A stretch of 64,000 bases of DNA. It comes from Laguncularia racemosa. Its lineage: Eukaryota > Streptophyta > Magnoliopsida > Myrtales > Combretaceae. This document shows positions 1 to 11,204 of this stretch, piece by piece. The position numbers and the translations under genes were made by a program. The notes under the pieces are model-generated. The model saw nothing but the letters and a program-made list of their open reading frames with translations. It searched no databases and was not told where the DNA came from. The DNA is taken from NCBI GenBank assembly GCA_037954665.1, contig JBBMOL010000590.1, positions 1 through 64,000 of the forward strand, read 5' to 3'. How positions within the stretch are numbered: position 1 is the stretch's first letter; each line of letters opens with the position of its first letter.

Positions 1-1415
1 TAAAAAAATATTATTGTAATTTGTGTTAATTAAAAAAAAAAGATTTTTAACCCTAGTGTTTAACAATCAAAAGAAAAAAATACTTAGTCATAAGGAAAAA
101 AATTCATTTAAACTTCTTTGGGTTTTATTCGCAAGTGTAATTTCCCTCAATTTTCCCTTCTCTAAAAAAGATAACAAAAGTGAAAGCATATGGTATCCAT
201 TTTTTTCCTAGAATTTTCCCTTTTTAATTTAGTCTTTATTTCACTTATTGTCCTATATTCACATTTTTTTTTATTTGCCTTAATTGACAGCGGAGTCAGA
301 CTTCACTCTTTTGAGGGACCAAAGTTCACCCATGTCAACTTGGCTTTCATTAAGGTACTAAATTTTTGCCTTTCCGCCCTTCTCGTTATTGTGAGTTCAT
401 TGAGTCGGCACATCCTGGGCTCATCGCTTAAGTGACCAGGTTTTAAAGGGACCCCTACGAACTCTTCCTCACACTAACATTTAAGATTGGATACTTTTAA
501 CTCACTTTCCTGAGTCATTGGAGTAAAGGCTCTTCTTTTTTTTTTTTGCTGCATAAATGAATATTAGTTAAGACTATTTTTATAAGGGATCACTAAGTAA
601 AATATTTCCTTACCTCTTTCACTAGGTGTTAAGGTATTCTCAAAGAAATTGCAAGAGAAATTTATCCCAACCAATTTTTCCTTGAAGTAAACTTTCTTGT
701 TTTTTCAACTTAAGGACTCAATCTCAAGTTCAAAGGCTAAACATAGGGTAAACCCGTTCTCTAGAGATTTTACTATTAAATTTTAACTATGTAAACTAGT
801 CACAATAGTTGGCGAGTGGGGCACAAATCTAAGTCAATTTCAAAATTCCATTGATGATAAACACTTAAGGACATAAATAAAGCATGGGAATTGGAAGCTC
901 ATGATGTGTGCAATCAATCATTATACTTCTACATTGATAATCTCTTCCCCACACTTAAATTAGACAATGTCCTCATTATTCCTATAATAGCACAAAATTA
1001 AGGAAAAGAATGTCAATGAAAAAATTGAAACACTGGTACTTCCCTGGTATAAAGTAGTTCATCAGTAAGAAAATTCCTCCAAAATGTTTGTCATCCCTGT
1101 TTCATAATCATGAAATAAAACACTAAAAGCAAAATGTCATGGACCACAAGTCTTCCCAACAAGTGGGTGCTTAACAAAATCCATACAAACCAATCATCAA
1201 AGTTAAAAAAAAATAGAGAAGAAATTCAAAAACTGTCGGACTTAGAATTGGAGACCTCACTTGAGGTCTCATAATCCAAATGTTCTGTAGCTGCTGGATG
1301 AAAACATGATATTGCGGATTTTAACATACTGACCAAGGTGGTCTAAAATTTCTTGTTCTTTTTCCGTTCTTTATGAACTTTTTTCTTGACTTCTTTTATG
1401 TCCTTTCTCAACTGT
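1..1415 (-). other. Athila element 3' noncoding region
   Basis: Read on the minus strand, this follows the env-like ORF. A purine-rich stretch AAGTGTGGGGAAGAGA (plus strand 941-956) has the look of the purine tract common near the 3' end of Athila/Tat elements. The rest is AT-rich with no convincing ORF; the two small plus-strand ORFs near 23-435 have no recognisable domain. The 3' LTR start could not be fixed and the element runs off the left edge of the window. Confidence 0.5.
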
Positions 1416-2369
1416 TCATAAACTGCTAATATGAAGGGTAAAATAAGAACCTGAGGGTCTATCAGTGGAAGGGACCTTATGAATTCCCTCCTCATCAATG
1501 GGAGGATTAGGCTTGTGGATTACCTTGGTGAGTCCCCAACCTCTAAATGGTGCAGAGGAAATCCTCTTACACTCTATTCCCTTATCATCAATAGGATCTC
1601 TAAAAATCCCCATACCTTTCAATAATGCAGTTATGTATCCTCCACACAAAATGAATTGTGTCCTTGTATCCTCAATCTATCTGCTCATAAAAGTAGCTAC
1701 CTCTATACCAATGTCAAGTTTGTAATCATTAATCATGCAAAAGAGGTAAAACATATCAAAACTAGTCACCTTACTATGACTAGTTTTCTTACAACAGATT
1801 GTGTGAGCAAGGATATGGTGGAGTAACTTGTGCTCTATAGCAGTGAAACTAGAAGCCAAAGACTTTGAAAGCACGAAATCATCTTGTCTAGGATTAATCA
1901 TCTGCAACCACATCATTTCAGCACTCATTCCTTCAGGCTAGGCATTAGTTGAATTTTCTTCAGGTTCTAGGTCATCATGAAGTTTTAAGAAGAACTTGAT
2001 TTGATTCAATTGTAATCTATGAATCTCTTCATAGGCTTGAAAAGTCATGGCGATGCTGTCATCCTTCTCTATCTGCAAAGTGGACAAAAAATCAATTGTA
2101 ACATCTTTATAAGCTGGCTCCTTTATCTCGAAGAGCTGAAACTAAGTCTTATTTGCCACCATCTGTTGCAATCTTTCATCCATGCCATATTCCTGCAGAA
2201 CCGTCCAATCCAGATATTGATGATTGAAGATTGTCATCTTGTCAAACCTTTTCTTCCTTTCCTTTGCATATTCTTGATTAGAAAGTAGGAACTTTGGTTG
2301 GGTTCCTGAAGTTGATGGTTCAGAGGTTTTTTGCTTCTTCCTCCTAAGTTGGAAGTTTTTGGGTAGCAT
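1416..2369 (-). pseudogene. Athila-type env-like / ORF1 protein, decayed
   Basis: One frame of about 318 codons runs from the ATG at 2369 to the TGA at 1416, broken by three in-frame TAG codons (after VANKT, after NSTNA and after FMSR). The N-terminal basic stretch followed by a KERKKRFDKM...LQEYGMDERL region resembles the plant ATHILA ORF-1 family found downstream of pol in Athila retrotransposons, where an env-like role has been proposed but not shown. It lies downstream of the pol region on the same strand, as expected for Athila. Family assignment is from remembered sequence character, not a search. It is certainly non-functional as it stands. Confidence 0.6.
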
Positions 2370-3561
2370 TGCTACAAAAAGTGATGTTAGTTCATCGATT
2401 AGCTAACTCAATTAAACTTCTCATGCCAATATATTCATGTTGCACTCATGGTTTATCTTTAAAGAAGCACCAGCAATTGCCTAAGCACAGAAGTTTCTTT
2501 ATGTCAATTACACTTGCAATTAGAAATTAAAAGTTGGCAGCCTAAGTTATGCGGCTTAGATTTTAACCAAAGTGGGATTTTTCAAAAATGCACGGGAAAA
2601 GGAGAACACATGAGCTTCAAGCTATGCAAATACTCTAGCAAGTAGTGAAAGAATAATCATGTAATTAACAGCAGCAAGGTTCTTCTAAACTCATGCAATC
2701 TGAATTTTTTTGCAAAATATACCTATTCATGAACTTAATTTGTAGCATCTCCTAATCATGACACAAGAACTCAAAATTAACCATAACTACTTTAAGTAAT
2801 AGTAGTTACATTTCTCTAAAGCACAAAAACCCCAAATTCTAACAATTTTACACAATTGGTTAAATCCTAATTTCTAATTTGCTAAATGGGTTTCGGACGA
2901 ATCAAACACAAATCACTATAACCCATCAACATGAAAGTATAATAATCGACTTCTACATGAAAAATCATCAAACCAACAACTTCAATCCAACAATCCCATC
3001 AATTCCGCATGTGATCCGAAATTTACAACCCATAGGGACAACATTTTCAGCAAACTCCAACAAGCAAAGAAGAAAGAACTTAAAGAGAAGAAGAAAGGAA
3101 CTTACTTGGAATGTCTTGAATGCACGAGGAGAGTGAATGAGAGAGTGAAGAAGAAATAGGTTAAAGAGAGAGGAGAAGTGCGAGAGAGAGAGAGATGTTG
3201 TGAGAGAAAAAATGAGTTATGAGAGAGAAAAAAATGAGCAATTGAGAGAGGGAGACGGGCCAGCCAATGTCTAAAAACTAGACAAAGGCCGGCACCCTGT
3301 ACCTGTACGCCACCGGCTTTCATAAGCCTGCCTTTATTTGTACCGAGAGTTTAGGTCGGCTTAAAGCCAGCGGCTTTTATCCTGCCTTCAATTTTTTTTT
3401 TTTTTTACAAATTTTTTTCTCTCTTTTTTTTTCTTTTTTTTCTTAATTAATTTTAATTTTTTTATATCAACGAAACTAAAATACTAGTGTATATACTTAT
3501 TGAGCATGGGCTGCCTCCCATGAAGCGCTTAGTTTATAGTCGCTAGCTCGACTTTTCCAAT
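2370..3561 (-). other. Athila pol/env-like intergenic leader with intron-like signals
   Basis: This stretch separates the pol stop (3562) from the env-like ATG (2369). On the minus strand it holds GCCGGC/GCCGGT-rich sequence (about 3285-3395), a CT-rich run (about 3130-3260), a consensus splice donor AAGTAAGT (intron from 3105) and a polypyrimidine-TTTTTGTAG acceptor (AG at 2373-2372) just before the ATG. The plus-strand sequence at 3505-3535 (GCCTCCCATGAAGCGCTTAG) looks like a post-pol sequence common in Athila/Tat elements. Splicing is inferred only. Confidence 0.45.
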
Positions 3562-4552
3562 TCAAGTTCTCAAATCTCCTAAATCCACAGCTGTGGCATT
3601 TCTATCAACATTTTCCCCTTCATAGTAATGTTTGAGAAGATAATCGTTTACCTTAAAAGTACGGTTGTCTTCTGCCTTCAACTCAACTGCACCATAAGGA
3701 AACACATTAACAATTTCAAAGGGTCTAGACTATCGTGATTTCAACTTACTTAGGAACAGCTTCAAGCGGGAGTTGTATAGTAAGACCTTTTGACCAGGGA
3801 AAAACTCTCACCTCGCGATGTTCTTATCATGCCATCGCTTTGTTCGTTCTTTGTAAATTTTGGCATTGTCATATGCTTCTTCTCTCAATTCAGCCATTTG
3901 ATTTAGTTGAAGCAATCTTTTTTCACCTGCAGCTTTCTCATCAAAGTTAAGGTATTTAATAGCCCAGTATGCCTTGTGCTCGAGCTCTACTGGTAAGTGA
4001 CACGATTTACCAAAAACAATCTTGTATGGGGACATTCCTATAGGGGTTTTAAACGCTGTTCTATAAGCCCATAATGCATCGTCGATTTTTAAAGAGCAAT
4101 CTTTCCTGGATGCATTGACAGTCTTTTTTAGAATTCGCTTAATTTCCCTATTGGATACCTCAACTTGTCCACACGTTTGTGGATGATAAGGGGTGGCAAT
4201 TTTGTGAGTAACTCCATATTTTAATAATAATTTCTCAAATTGCCTATTACAAAAATGTGTCCCCCCATCACTTATTATAGCTCTAAGTACCCCAAATCTT
4301 GAAAATATATTCTTTTTCAAAAATTTAATTACAACCCTGCTGTCATTAGTTTGTAGAGCAATTGCCTCTACCCATTTCGAAACATAATCAATAGCTAAAA
4401 GAATATATTTTTTTGAAAAAGATGAGGGAAAAGGACCTATAAAGTCGATTCCCCAAATGTCAAAAAGCTCAATTACAAGTATATTATTTTGTGGTAATTC
4501 GTGTCTTCTAGAAATGTTGCCAGTCCTTTGACATTGAGCAAAAGACATGATG
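3562..4552 (-). pseudogene. Athila integrase core and C-terminus (pol part 2)
   Basis: Integrase is the enzyme that inserts retrotransposon cDNA. The core triad is visible: D in [10 protein letters not shown] in [11 protein letters not shown] and E in [10 protein letters not shown], with the Athila-style [17 protein letters not shown] segment between the first two. The open part is 3808-4548. Past its TGA the frame continues (EFFPGQKVLLYNSRL ... YYEGENVDR) through a TAG to the natural stop at 3562, both breaks looking like TGG-to-stop changes. The N-terminal part of the same gene lies at 8882-9283, separated by element A, which cut the zinc-binding region. Not functional. Confidence 0.85.
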
Positions 4553-4557
4553 TAGTT
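4553..4557. repeat. TSD TAGTT, left of element A
   Basis: TAGTT directly precedes the first base of the 5' LTR of element A and recurs directly after its 3' LTR at 8877-8881. Removing the element plus one TAGTT restores a continuous Athila integrase reading frame, which proves the insertion. Confidence 0.95.
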
Positions 4558-5603
4558 TGATAGGAATCAAAATCTGACAAGACTTATCATTAAGGCAATA
4601 ACTAAAGGATTTCGAATCTTGGCGATGAGGACCCATTTTGAGCAAATCGACCCCGGAATTACTTATATACTAACCTCTTTTATCTTATTCATGTATTTTA
4701 TATTCCAACAGGAATACTTATCATGCTTTACAGGGCAATGGACAAACTCACTTAAACTCAGCTTGTGGGTTATCCATGGACCGACTTGAACCGGCGATGA
4801 GTTGGGCCGATGGATCCTGTAGAAGACCGGCATCATGAAGAGCATTTCTTTTATGTATTTTTCATTTTATGAACTATTTTAGTTGTATTTTGGTTTTGGG
4901 ACACTTTTATTTCTTTGTAACTTTCATTTAGGGTTAGCCACCTTAAAAGTGGCAAACTTGTAATTTTGAGCACTTTTTTAACCCTAGGAGTAACAAGTAT
5001 AAATACTTGCTTAAGAGAGGGTTTGAGGGAGCTTATTTTTTTGCAGAACATACACTCTCTTTTCACGTGTGAATTAGGGTTCATACCTTGGTTCCAACTC
5101 TTATCAATTTCAATTCCAAGACTTGAAATTGTGGCGAGTGCAACAATTGGAATTTGTGAGTCATATCAATTCCTACTTGTTGTGATTTCTTTTCCTCTCT
5201 AGTGTGTTGTATCTAGGGTTGATTAGAGATAGTTCTTGGTCAGATTTACATCTTATTGTACACGAATTCATTTGATTATTTGAAAGAATTATCAAGTTGA
5301 TTCAATTCATCATTAAGGATTTCTTTGCTAGCGTGAATTTCACCATTTAGAAAAGGGATCTTCCTTCACGGTTTTCTCTGTCAAATTGAGGCTTGATTTT
5401 CGTGGATTATAAGATATTAGAAGTGTTATTAGAAGCCATTTCCATTGTGGTATTCTGATTATATCATTGGACATTTGAATTTCATCATTTCATCATTAGG
5501 GTTCATTTGAAAAATGCCATTTTTGGATCCGATTTTGCCTTGACTTGAGATAGTTATTCTTAAGTCTTTTGGATTTGCATTTAAAGTGTGATTAGGCACA
5601 TCA
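4558..5603 (+). repeat. 5' LTR of element A
   Basis: Begins TGATAGGAATC and ends GCACATCA (TG...CA). The U3 region carries the reading frame for the polyprotein tail. A GCCACC-TTAAAA-GTGGC hairpin (about 4940-4955) and the TATA palindrome (4994-5009) follow. 1046 bp. Confidence 0.95.
4994..5009 (+). promoter_or_regulatory. TATA box of element A 5' LTR, in a palindrome
   Basis: CAAGTATAAATACTTG is an inverted repeat (arms CAAGTAT/ATACTTG, centre AA) containing TATAAATA. It is flanked by AACCCTAG upstream and AGGGTTTG downstream. The same arrangement recurs in the other family-A LTRs, so it is the probable core promoter. Confidence 0.75.
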
Positions 5604-5808
5604 TCTTTTTGGTATTAGAGCTATATCATATTTGGATTTAAGATTCAAACACATCATAATTGAAGAATTGGTTAAATTCATTGGAAATTGACGGCATTGT
5701 TCATGTGATTGAGACTAGTTTGATTGACATTGTTGGATTGTCTTTGAAATTGATTTTTATATGTGCTTAATCTTGGATTTGAGCACATCATCTTTTTGGT
5801 ATCAGAGC
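5604..5808 (+). promoter_or_regulatory. Duplicated primer-binding module of element A
   Basis: Directly after the LTR is TGGTATTAGAGC (5610-5621, one mismatch to the initiator tRNA-Met site). After 187 bp the LTR-end sequence recurs (TTGAGCACATCA, ending 5790) followed by a perfect TGGTATCAGAGC (5797-5808). So LTR end plus primer site occur twice in tandem. The 3' LTR ends at the first border. Confidence 0.85.
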
Positions 5809-6944
5809 TCTTGTTGAGAGAAGGGAATTGGTTGTATTCAATTTCATGGAAGTGATCAACAATTAGGGTTGATCAAGTGAAAAAAAAAAACGCAATTGTG
5901 TAGTTGTTGTTATTGTTGTAGTTTGAGATTGCGAAATTGTTTTGGATTGGGATTTGATTTGCTGATTGTTGGAGTTGATTTGGGAAGGTTATTATATCAC
6001 TTTGTGGACACTAATTCACGTGGAAGATCAGAAGTACAAAGTGAAGTTACTTTAGCAATTTTTTTTTTGAAATTGTGAAACTTACCAATTGTTGCCGTGA
6101 AGTAGCTTGTGGCATGAGGAGTTGTGAAGTTTGTTGTTTGAATTCCATTGTGTAATTCTGAATTTGTGAAGTAAAATTTGCAGATTACATTAAGTTTGGT
6201 TAGTAAGGAATTATTTGAATTCAAATCATATGCAATTAAGTTGTGGGAGTTAATGATTGCTATTTGAATTTGAATTCATTGTTACCAATTGAGGAAGGCT
6301 TGCAATAAGTGAAGTTATTTGAATTTCAAATTGAAAGTTGCTGCCTATAGTGGGATTTGGAATTCATTTTGGGAAAGCTACTTATTAATCTTTTGTCTTC
6401 ATTATTTGCCATGGAAGTTGAAGACTACTTGTAATCAATATTCACCTTGTTGTTGCCGTGGAAGTGATACATCTTAATTGTTGTTGTTGTTTGTGTTGTT
6501 GCCGTGGAGTTATTGGTGGAGTGAGTGCACCGTGATTGAAGGTGTGTGTGGTGGTGTAAATTTTTGGATTTATGTGGATTAAAGGTGCTGCACATCAAGA
6601 TCAATTGTAGGTGTGAAACCGTGGCAATAAAGGAAAATTGAAGTAGTAGAATTTGAATTCAAAAACAAACATTAAAGTGTGAAAGTAATTGAACTTATTA
6701 CTTCAACACTTGTGAGTTGAATTTAATTTCTTAACTACTTAGAAGTATTTATTTGTGCTTCACTTATTCTAATATACTTGAAGTGATAAAAAGTATTTAT
6801 TGCATTGGTGACTTGTTGCACTGTGGGTGTATAAGTGTGTGTGTTGTTATCCAAACTTGTTATTGTGACGTGGTGAAGTGAAGGGAGTGTGCTACAAATT
6901 ATTTGAGATTACATTTGTACTTTAGATAAATCGCATCCACAAAC
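5809..6944 (+). other. Leader of element A (no gene)
   Basis: Long untranslated leader between the primer site and the ORF, rich in T and G. It shares blocks with the leaders of E, H, J and K (for example GTAGAATTTGAATTC near 6646 and the ACTTATTACTT... block near 6690), so it probably holds packaging or dimerisation signals. That role is inferred. Confidence 0.6.
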
Positions 6945-8012
6945 ATGTCATATGATAGTGTGAATGGGTACATTGGCAATGAGGCCAATAGCCAAGTAGG
7001 TAGCAGACCAAGTCGTCGAAATACAAATGGAAGAACTCTAGATGAGCAACTTCAGGACCTTTCCACACTTGTTGCTACATTAGCAACAAGGATTGATAGG
7101 ATGACATTGCCACCACCACCTGTGGTAAACCTTATGGCACCACCTAGAGTAAAGAGAGATTATCATGCTCTTAGGGAAGATAGAGATGATAATTTTGGGC
7201 TTAATCCATACCCGGACAGGGAATTTAGACCACCTCAAGGACTAGAGTGTGCGAAGCTACAGATGCCTTCATTTGATGGTAGGGGTTCCGCAGATGATTA
7301 CCTAAACTGGGAGGACCAAATTGTGCAGACGCAAGTATGCCAACCTTCAAAGGTTCTTGAGGGCTCTAGTGACACGAGCCAACCCTTAGAGCATAAAATT
7401 TGTCAGACACCGATGTGCCAACCTTCAGAGGATCCTGATAATCATACTCGGACGAGCAGACCACCGGAGAGCCAGACTGTTCTAAGACAGTTATGTTCAC
7501 CTTCAGAGGTTTTAGAGGGTAATGAGCAGTTGGGCCAACCATTAGAAGACCCTGAGGATCAGCATCATATAGATGAGTCAGAAAAAGAGGAAACAAACTC
7601 AATGGAATGGGTTGGGACAGGGGAGACATCAGTAGATAATGAGTCCATGTTTGTGTTGCAGATGAGATACATCCTAGAAATGGAGGAGAGAAAACAATCA
7701 CCTACTATGGTATTCCAGATATTGGGATTCTGTAGATATACTTCTTCAGATGGATTGCTATTAGAAAATAGAGTCTCTACTACATTCGATATGCCAGATT
7801 TGAGGAAAAATCTTTTTGAGGCCCGAGGAGATGATAGGAATCAAAATTTGACAAGACTTATCATTAAGGCAATAACTAAAGGATTTCGAATCTTGGCAAT
7901 GAGGACCCATTTTGAGCAAATCGACCCTAGAATTACTTATATACTAACCTCTTTTATCTTATTCATGTATTTTATATTCCAACAGGAATACTTATCATGC
8001 TTTACAGGGTAA
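6945..8012 (+). CDS. Gag N-terminus fused to polyprotein tail (intact 355-aa ORF)
   Basis: The ATG at 6945 sits where Gag starts in E and H (MSxxSVNG... pattern). Residues 1 to about 127 match their Gag N-terminus, ending in MPSFDGRGSADDYLNWED; the capsid core, zinc knuckle, protease, RT and integrase are then missing. Residues about 133-210 are three 26-residue repeats (CQPSxVLE... pattern). Then come an acidic spacer, the MEERKQSP segment and the tail VSTTFDMPDLRKNLFEARGDD. The last 60 or so residues, with the CR-like ITKGFRILAMR region, are encoded inside the 3' LTR (from 7832). No stop interrupts it. Function unknown: it could be a packaging or dominant-negative Gag relic, or simply a young deletion that happens to stay in frame. 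Confidence 0.75.
   Translation: MSYDSVNGYIGNEANSQVGSRPSRRNTNGRTLDEQLQDLSTLVATLATRIDRMTLPPPPVVNLMAPPRVKRDYHALREDRDDNFGLNPYPDREFRPPQGLECAKLQMPSFDGRGSADDYLNWEDQIVQTQVCQPSKVLEGSSDTSQPLEHKICQTPMCQPSEDPDNHTRTSRPPESQTVLRQLCSPSEVLEGNEQLGQPLEDPEDQHHIDESEKEETNSMEWVGTGETSVDNESMFVLQMRYILEMEERKQSPTMVFQILGFCRYTSSDGLLLENRVSTTFDMPDLRKNLFEARGDDRNQNLTRLIIKAITKGFRILAMRTHFEQIDPRITYILTSFILFMYFIFQQEYLSCFTG
7818..7831 (+). promoter_or_regulatory. Polypurine tract of element A
   Basis: GAGGCCCGAGGAGA immediately precedes the TGATAGG start of the 3' LTR. The same (C)GAGGAGA tract precedes the 3' LTRs of F, G, H, J, K and M with small changes. It is the expected plus-strand primer. Confidence 0.85.
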
Positions 8013-8876
8013 TGGACAAACTCACTTAAACTCAGTTTGTGGGTTATCCATGGACCGACTTGAACCGGCGATGAGTTGGGCCGATGGATCCTGTAGAAGA
8101 CCGGCATCATGAAGAGCATTTCTTTTATGTATTTTTCATTTTATGAACTATTTTAGTTGTATTTTGGTTTTGGGACACTTTTATTTCTTTGTAACTTTCA
8201 TTTAGGGTTAGCCACCTTAAAAGTGGCAAACTTGTAATTTTGAGCACTTTTTTAACCCTAGGAGTAACAAGTATAAATACTTGCTTAAGAGAGGGTTTGA
8301 GGGAGCTTATTTTTTTGCAGAACATACACTCTCTTTTCACGTGTGAATTAAGGTTCATACCTTGGTTCCAACTCTTATCAATTTCAATTCCAAGACTTGA
8401 AATTGTGGCGAGTGCAACAATTGGAATTTGTGAGTCATATCAATTCCTACTTGTTGTGATTTCTTTTCCTCTCTAGTGTGTTGTATCTAGGGTTGATTAG
8501 AGATAGTTCTTGGTCAGATTTACATCTTATTGTACACGAATTCATTTGATTATTTGAAAGAATTATCAAGTTGATTCAATTCATCATTAAGGATTTCTTT
8601 GCTAGCGTGAATTTCACCATTTAGAAAAGGGATCTTCCTTCACGGTTTTCTCTGTCAAATTGAGGCTTGATTTTCGTGGATTATATGATATTAGAAGTTT
8701 TATTAGAAGCCATTTCCATTGTGGTATTCTGATTATATCATTGGACATTTGAATTTCATAATTTCATCATTAGGGTTCATTTGAAAAGTGCCATTTTTGG
8801 ATCCGATTTTGCCTTGACTTGAGATAGTTATTCTTAAGTCTTTTGGATGTGCTTTTAAGTGTGTTTAGGCACATCA
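7832..8876 (+). repeat. 3' LTR of element A
   Basis: 1045 bp, TGATAGG...CACATCA, with a TATA palindrome at about 8268-8283. Followed by TSD TAGTT at 8877-8881. The first 180 bp are also coding sequence for the tail of the element's ORF. Confidence 0.95.
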
Positions 8877-8881
8877 TAGTT

Positions 8882-10709
8882 CCTACAATCACTGAACAAC
8901 CTGGGCCAATAAAATCTACATGATAAAATTTTAGCTGCCGTTTTTTCTACACCAAAGTGACCTCCTGCCTCTCTAGAATGACAATGCTGTATAATGCTAA
9001 GCTGTTCACTTTCAGGTACGCACTGTCTAATTATTTGGTCAGCACAATTTTTAAAGAGATATGGTTCATCCCAAAAATAAAACTTCACATCATGTAAAAA
9101 TTTCTTTTTCTGTTGGTAGGATAAACCATATGGAGTGATTTTGATAACCAAATAATTAATGATATCAGCATACCAAGGTAATCCTTGGACTTCTACTACA
9201 TGCAATTGTTCATCAGGGAACTTTTCATTAATAGGTGAATCAAAACAATTAGATTCCAGACGGGATAAATGATCAGCCACCACATTTTCAGTTCCCTTCT
9301 TATCTTTAATTTCTAGGTTAAATTCTTGCAGTAGTAGAATCCATCAAATTAACCTAGGTTTAGCATCAGCTTTAGCAAATAAATACTTAAGGGCAGCATG
9401 GTCAGTATATACTATGATTTTAGAACCTATTAGATAAGGTCGGAATTTATCGCATTCAAATATGACTGCTAAAAGTTCTTTTTCAGTTGTGGCATAATTC
9501 CTTTGGGCCTCATTTAAGGTTCTACTCACATAGTATATTACATGAAATGACTTATCTTTCATTTGCCTAATTACCGCTCCTACAACATAGTCGTTGGCAT
9601 CGCACATCAACTCAAAGGGAAGCTCCCAATCAGGTGCAACAATCACTGGTGCAGTAGTGAGCTTCTCCTTCAATAGATTAAATGCCTGCAAACAATTATC
9701 ATAAAAAACAAAGGCAGAATCTTTTTCTAATAAATTACAAAGAGGTCTTGAGATTTTAGAGAAGTCTTTGATAAATCTCCTGTAGAAGCCAGCATGTCCC
9801 AAGAAGCTTTTGATTCCTTTCACTGTAGTAGGTGGTGGTAACTTCTCTATTACCTCTACTTTTGCCCTGTCAACCTCAATTTCCTGCTTAGATACTTTTT
9901 GCCTTAAGACTATTCCCTCTCTTACCATGAAATGGCATTTTTCCCAGTTAAGAAGCAGATTAGTTTCCTTGCATCTCTTAAGCACACATCTTAAATTTGT
10001 CAGACATGTTTCGAATGACTTCCCAAAAACAGAAAAATCATCCATGAATATTTCAATAAAATTTTCTATCATGTCAGAAAATATGGACATCATGCATCTT
10101 TGAAATGTAACGGGTGCATTACAAAGACCAAAGGGCATTCTCCTAAAAGCAAATGTGCCATAGGGACAAGTAAAGGTGGTTTTCTCCTAGTCTTCGGGTG
10201 CTATATGGATTTGATTGTAACTAGAGTAACCATCTAAAAAGCAGTAATAATCATGCCCTACAAGTTTTTCTAACATCTGATCTATAAAAGGGAGGGGGAA
10301 ATGATCTTTGCTGGTAGCATCATTCAGTTTTCTATAGTCTATACAGACTCTCCAACCAGTTACAGTGCGAGTGGGAATTAATTCATTAGCCTCATTTTTT
10401 ACTACAATCATACTACCTTTTTTTGGTACAACTTGGACAGGACTAACCCATTTACTATCAAAAATTGGAAAAATAATGCCTGCATCTAACAATTTAAGCA
10501 CTTCTTTTTTTACAACTTCCTTAAGAGTTGGGTTAAGTCTTCTTTGTGGTTGTACTGTAGGTTTGCACTCAGCCTCAAGAAATATCCTATGAGTACAAAT
10601 TGAAGGGCTAATTCCCTTAATATCAATGGAGGATTCTAATTCACAATCATAAATTTCCCAATTATATGATTGCGTAATATCTTTAAAATAATTTCTCCTA
10701 ATCCCTTAG
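8882..10709 (-). pseudogene. Athila pol part 1: RT, RNase H, integrase zinc region
   Basis: Minus-strand reading. Near 10690-10520 is the linker before RT (DIKGISPSICTHRIFLE, then RRLNPTLKEVVKKEVLKLLDAG), partly frameshifted. RT spans 10501-9600: WRVCIDYRKLND, the FMDDF catalytic motif (near 10050) and [17 protein letters not shown]. RNase H follows: [31 protein letters not shown], ending about 9344. After a TAG, QEFNLEIKDKKGTENVVADHLSRLE leads to the integrase HHCC zinc region (HCHSREAGGHFG), where element A interrupts it. Stops near 10186 and 9343 disable it. The wording of these motifs is typical of Athila. Gag and protease are absent: the sequence switches to LTR-like DNA at 10710. Confidence 0.85.
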
Positions 10710-10974
10710 TGAAAAATTTAATAAAAATATTGCATGAAACACTTAGGTCAATTTCTAATAAAATTCAATAACGCTGCTTTCGCATGAATTATTAAATCTT
10801 ACTTAAGAATTCCTGATAAAACCTAAATTTCTCTTTCGAGTCATTTAAATTCCTATGCATTGATTTCAATAAAAAAAAATACAATTCATAGCAGGACTTC
10901 TTATATGAAAATTCAGTATATCTATATGTTCTATAACATGAATACAATGATCATTTTAGTTTGAATTATGGCTT
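10710..10974 (-). repeat. LTR-like 3' part, probably Athila (before element B)
   Basis: AT-rich, non-coding DNA that abuts Athila pol directly, without a primer site. With 16328-17104 it makes about 1040 bp of LTR-like sequence interrupted by element B. It may be the element's own 5' LTR joined to pol by deletion of gag-protease, or a solo LTR; no target duplication was found. Confidence 0.45.
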
Positions 10975-10979
10975 CATCA
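10975..10979. repeat. TSD CATCA, left of element B
   Basis: CATCA precedes TGATGAGAGCC and recurs at 16323-16327 directly after the 3' LTR. Confidence 0.9.
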
Positions 10980-11204
10980 TGATGAGAGCCAAGCCGGAAG
11001 AAGAAATGTGGATCCTCATGAAGTGCTGCCTGGACCGATCACAAGAAATCGAGCAAAACGATTCAAGGAAGCACTTAACGGGTTGATAAAGGTTGTCCAT
11101 GAAGCCGGAAAGGATTGGAGCAATCATGGAGTTGGAACGGATTGGAACAACCATTGGAAGACCCTTACTTTTGTACAAGTTATACTGGACACGGGTTGAA
11201 GAGG

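Larger units (their letters stand above)
4558..8876 (+). mobile_element. Element A: family-A LTR retrotransposon, internally deleted
   Basis: Complete insertion of 4319 bp with two near-identical LTRs, a TAGTT target duplication, a primer site, a long leader, one intact ORF and a purine tract. It lacks protease, RT, RNase H and integrase, so it is non-autonomous. By eye the LTRs differ at roughly 16-18 positions in about 1045, so the insertion is fairly young. It split an already old Athila integrase gene. The termini match element G, the candidate source of enzymes. Confidence 0.95.

Noticed and set aside
1..435. Two short plus-strand ORFs as host genes
   Set aside because: No domain, AT-rich, and they lie in the 3' noncoding part of the minus-strand Athila element.
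8125..8476. Repeated small ORFs on both strands at 4851-5202 and 8125-8476
   Set aside because: They repeat only because they are the two LTRs of element A; the frames fall in R/U5 and are not kept in other LTRs.
10980..11000. 5' LTR of B starting at 10969 (TGGCTTC...) to match the length of the 3' LTR
   Set aside because: The CATCA duplication at 10975-10979 and 16323-16327 fixes the start at 10980; the 12-bp difference is an indel.
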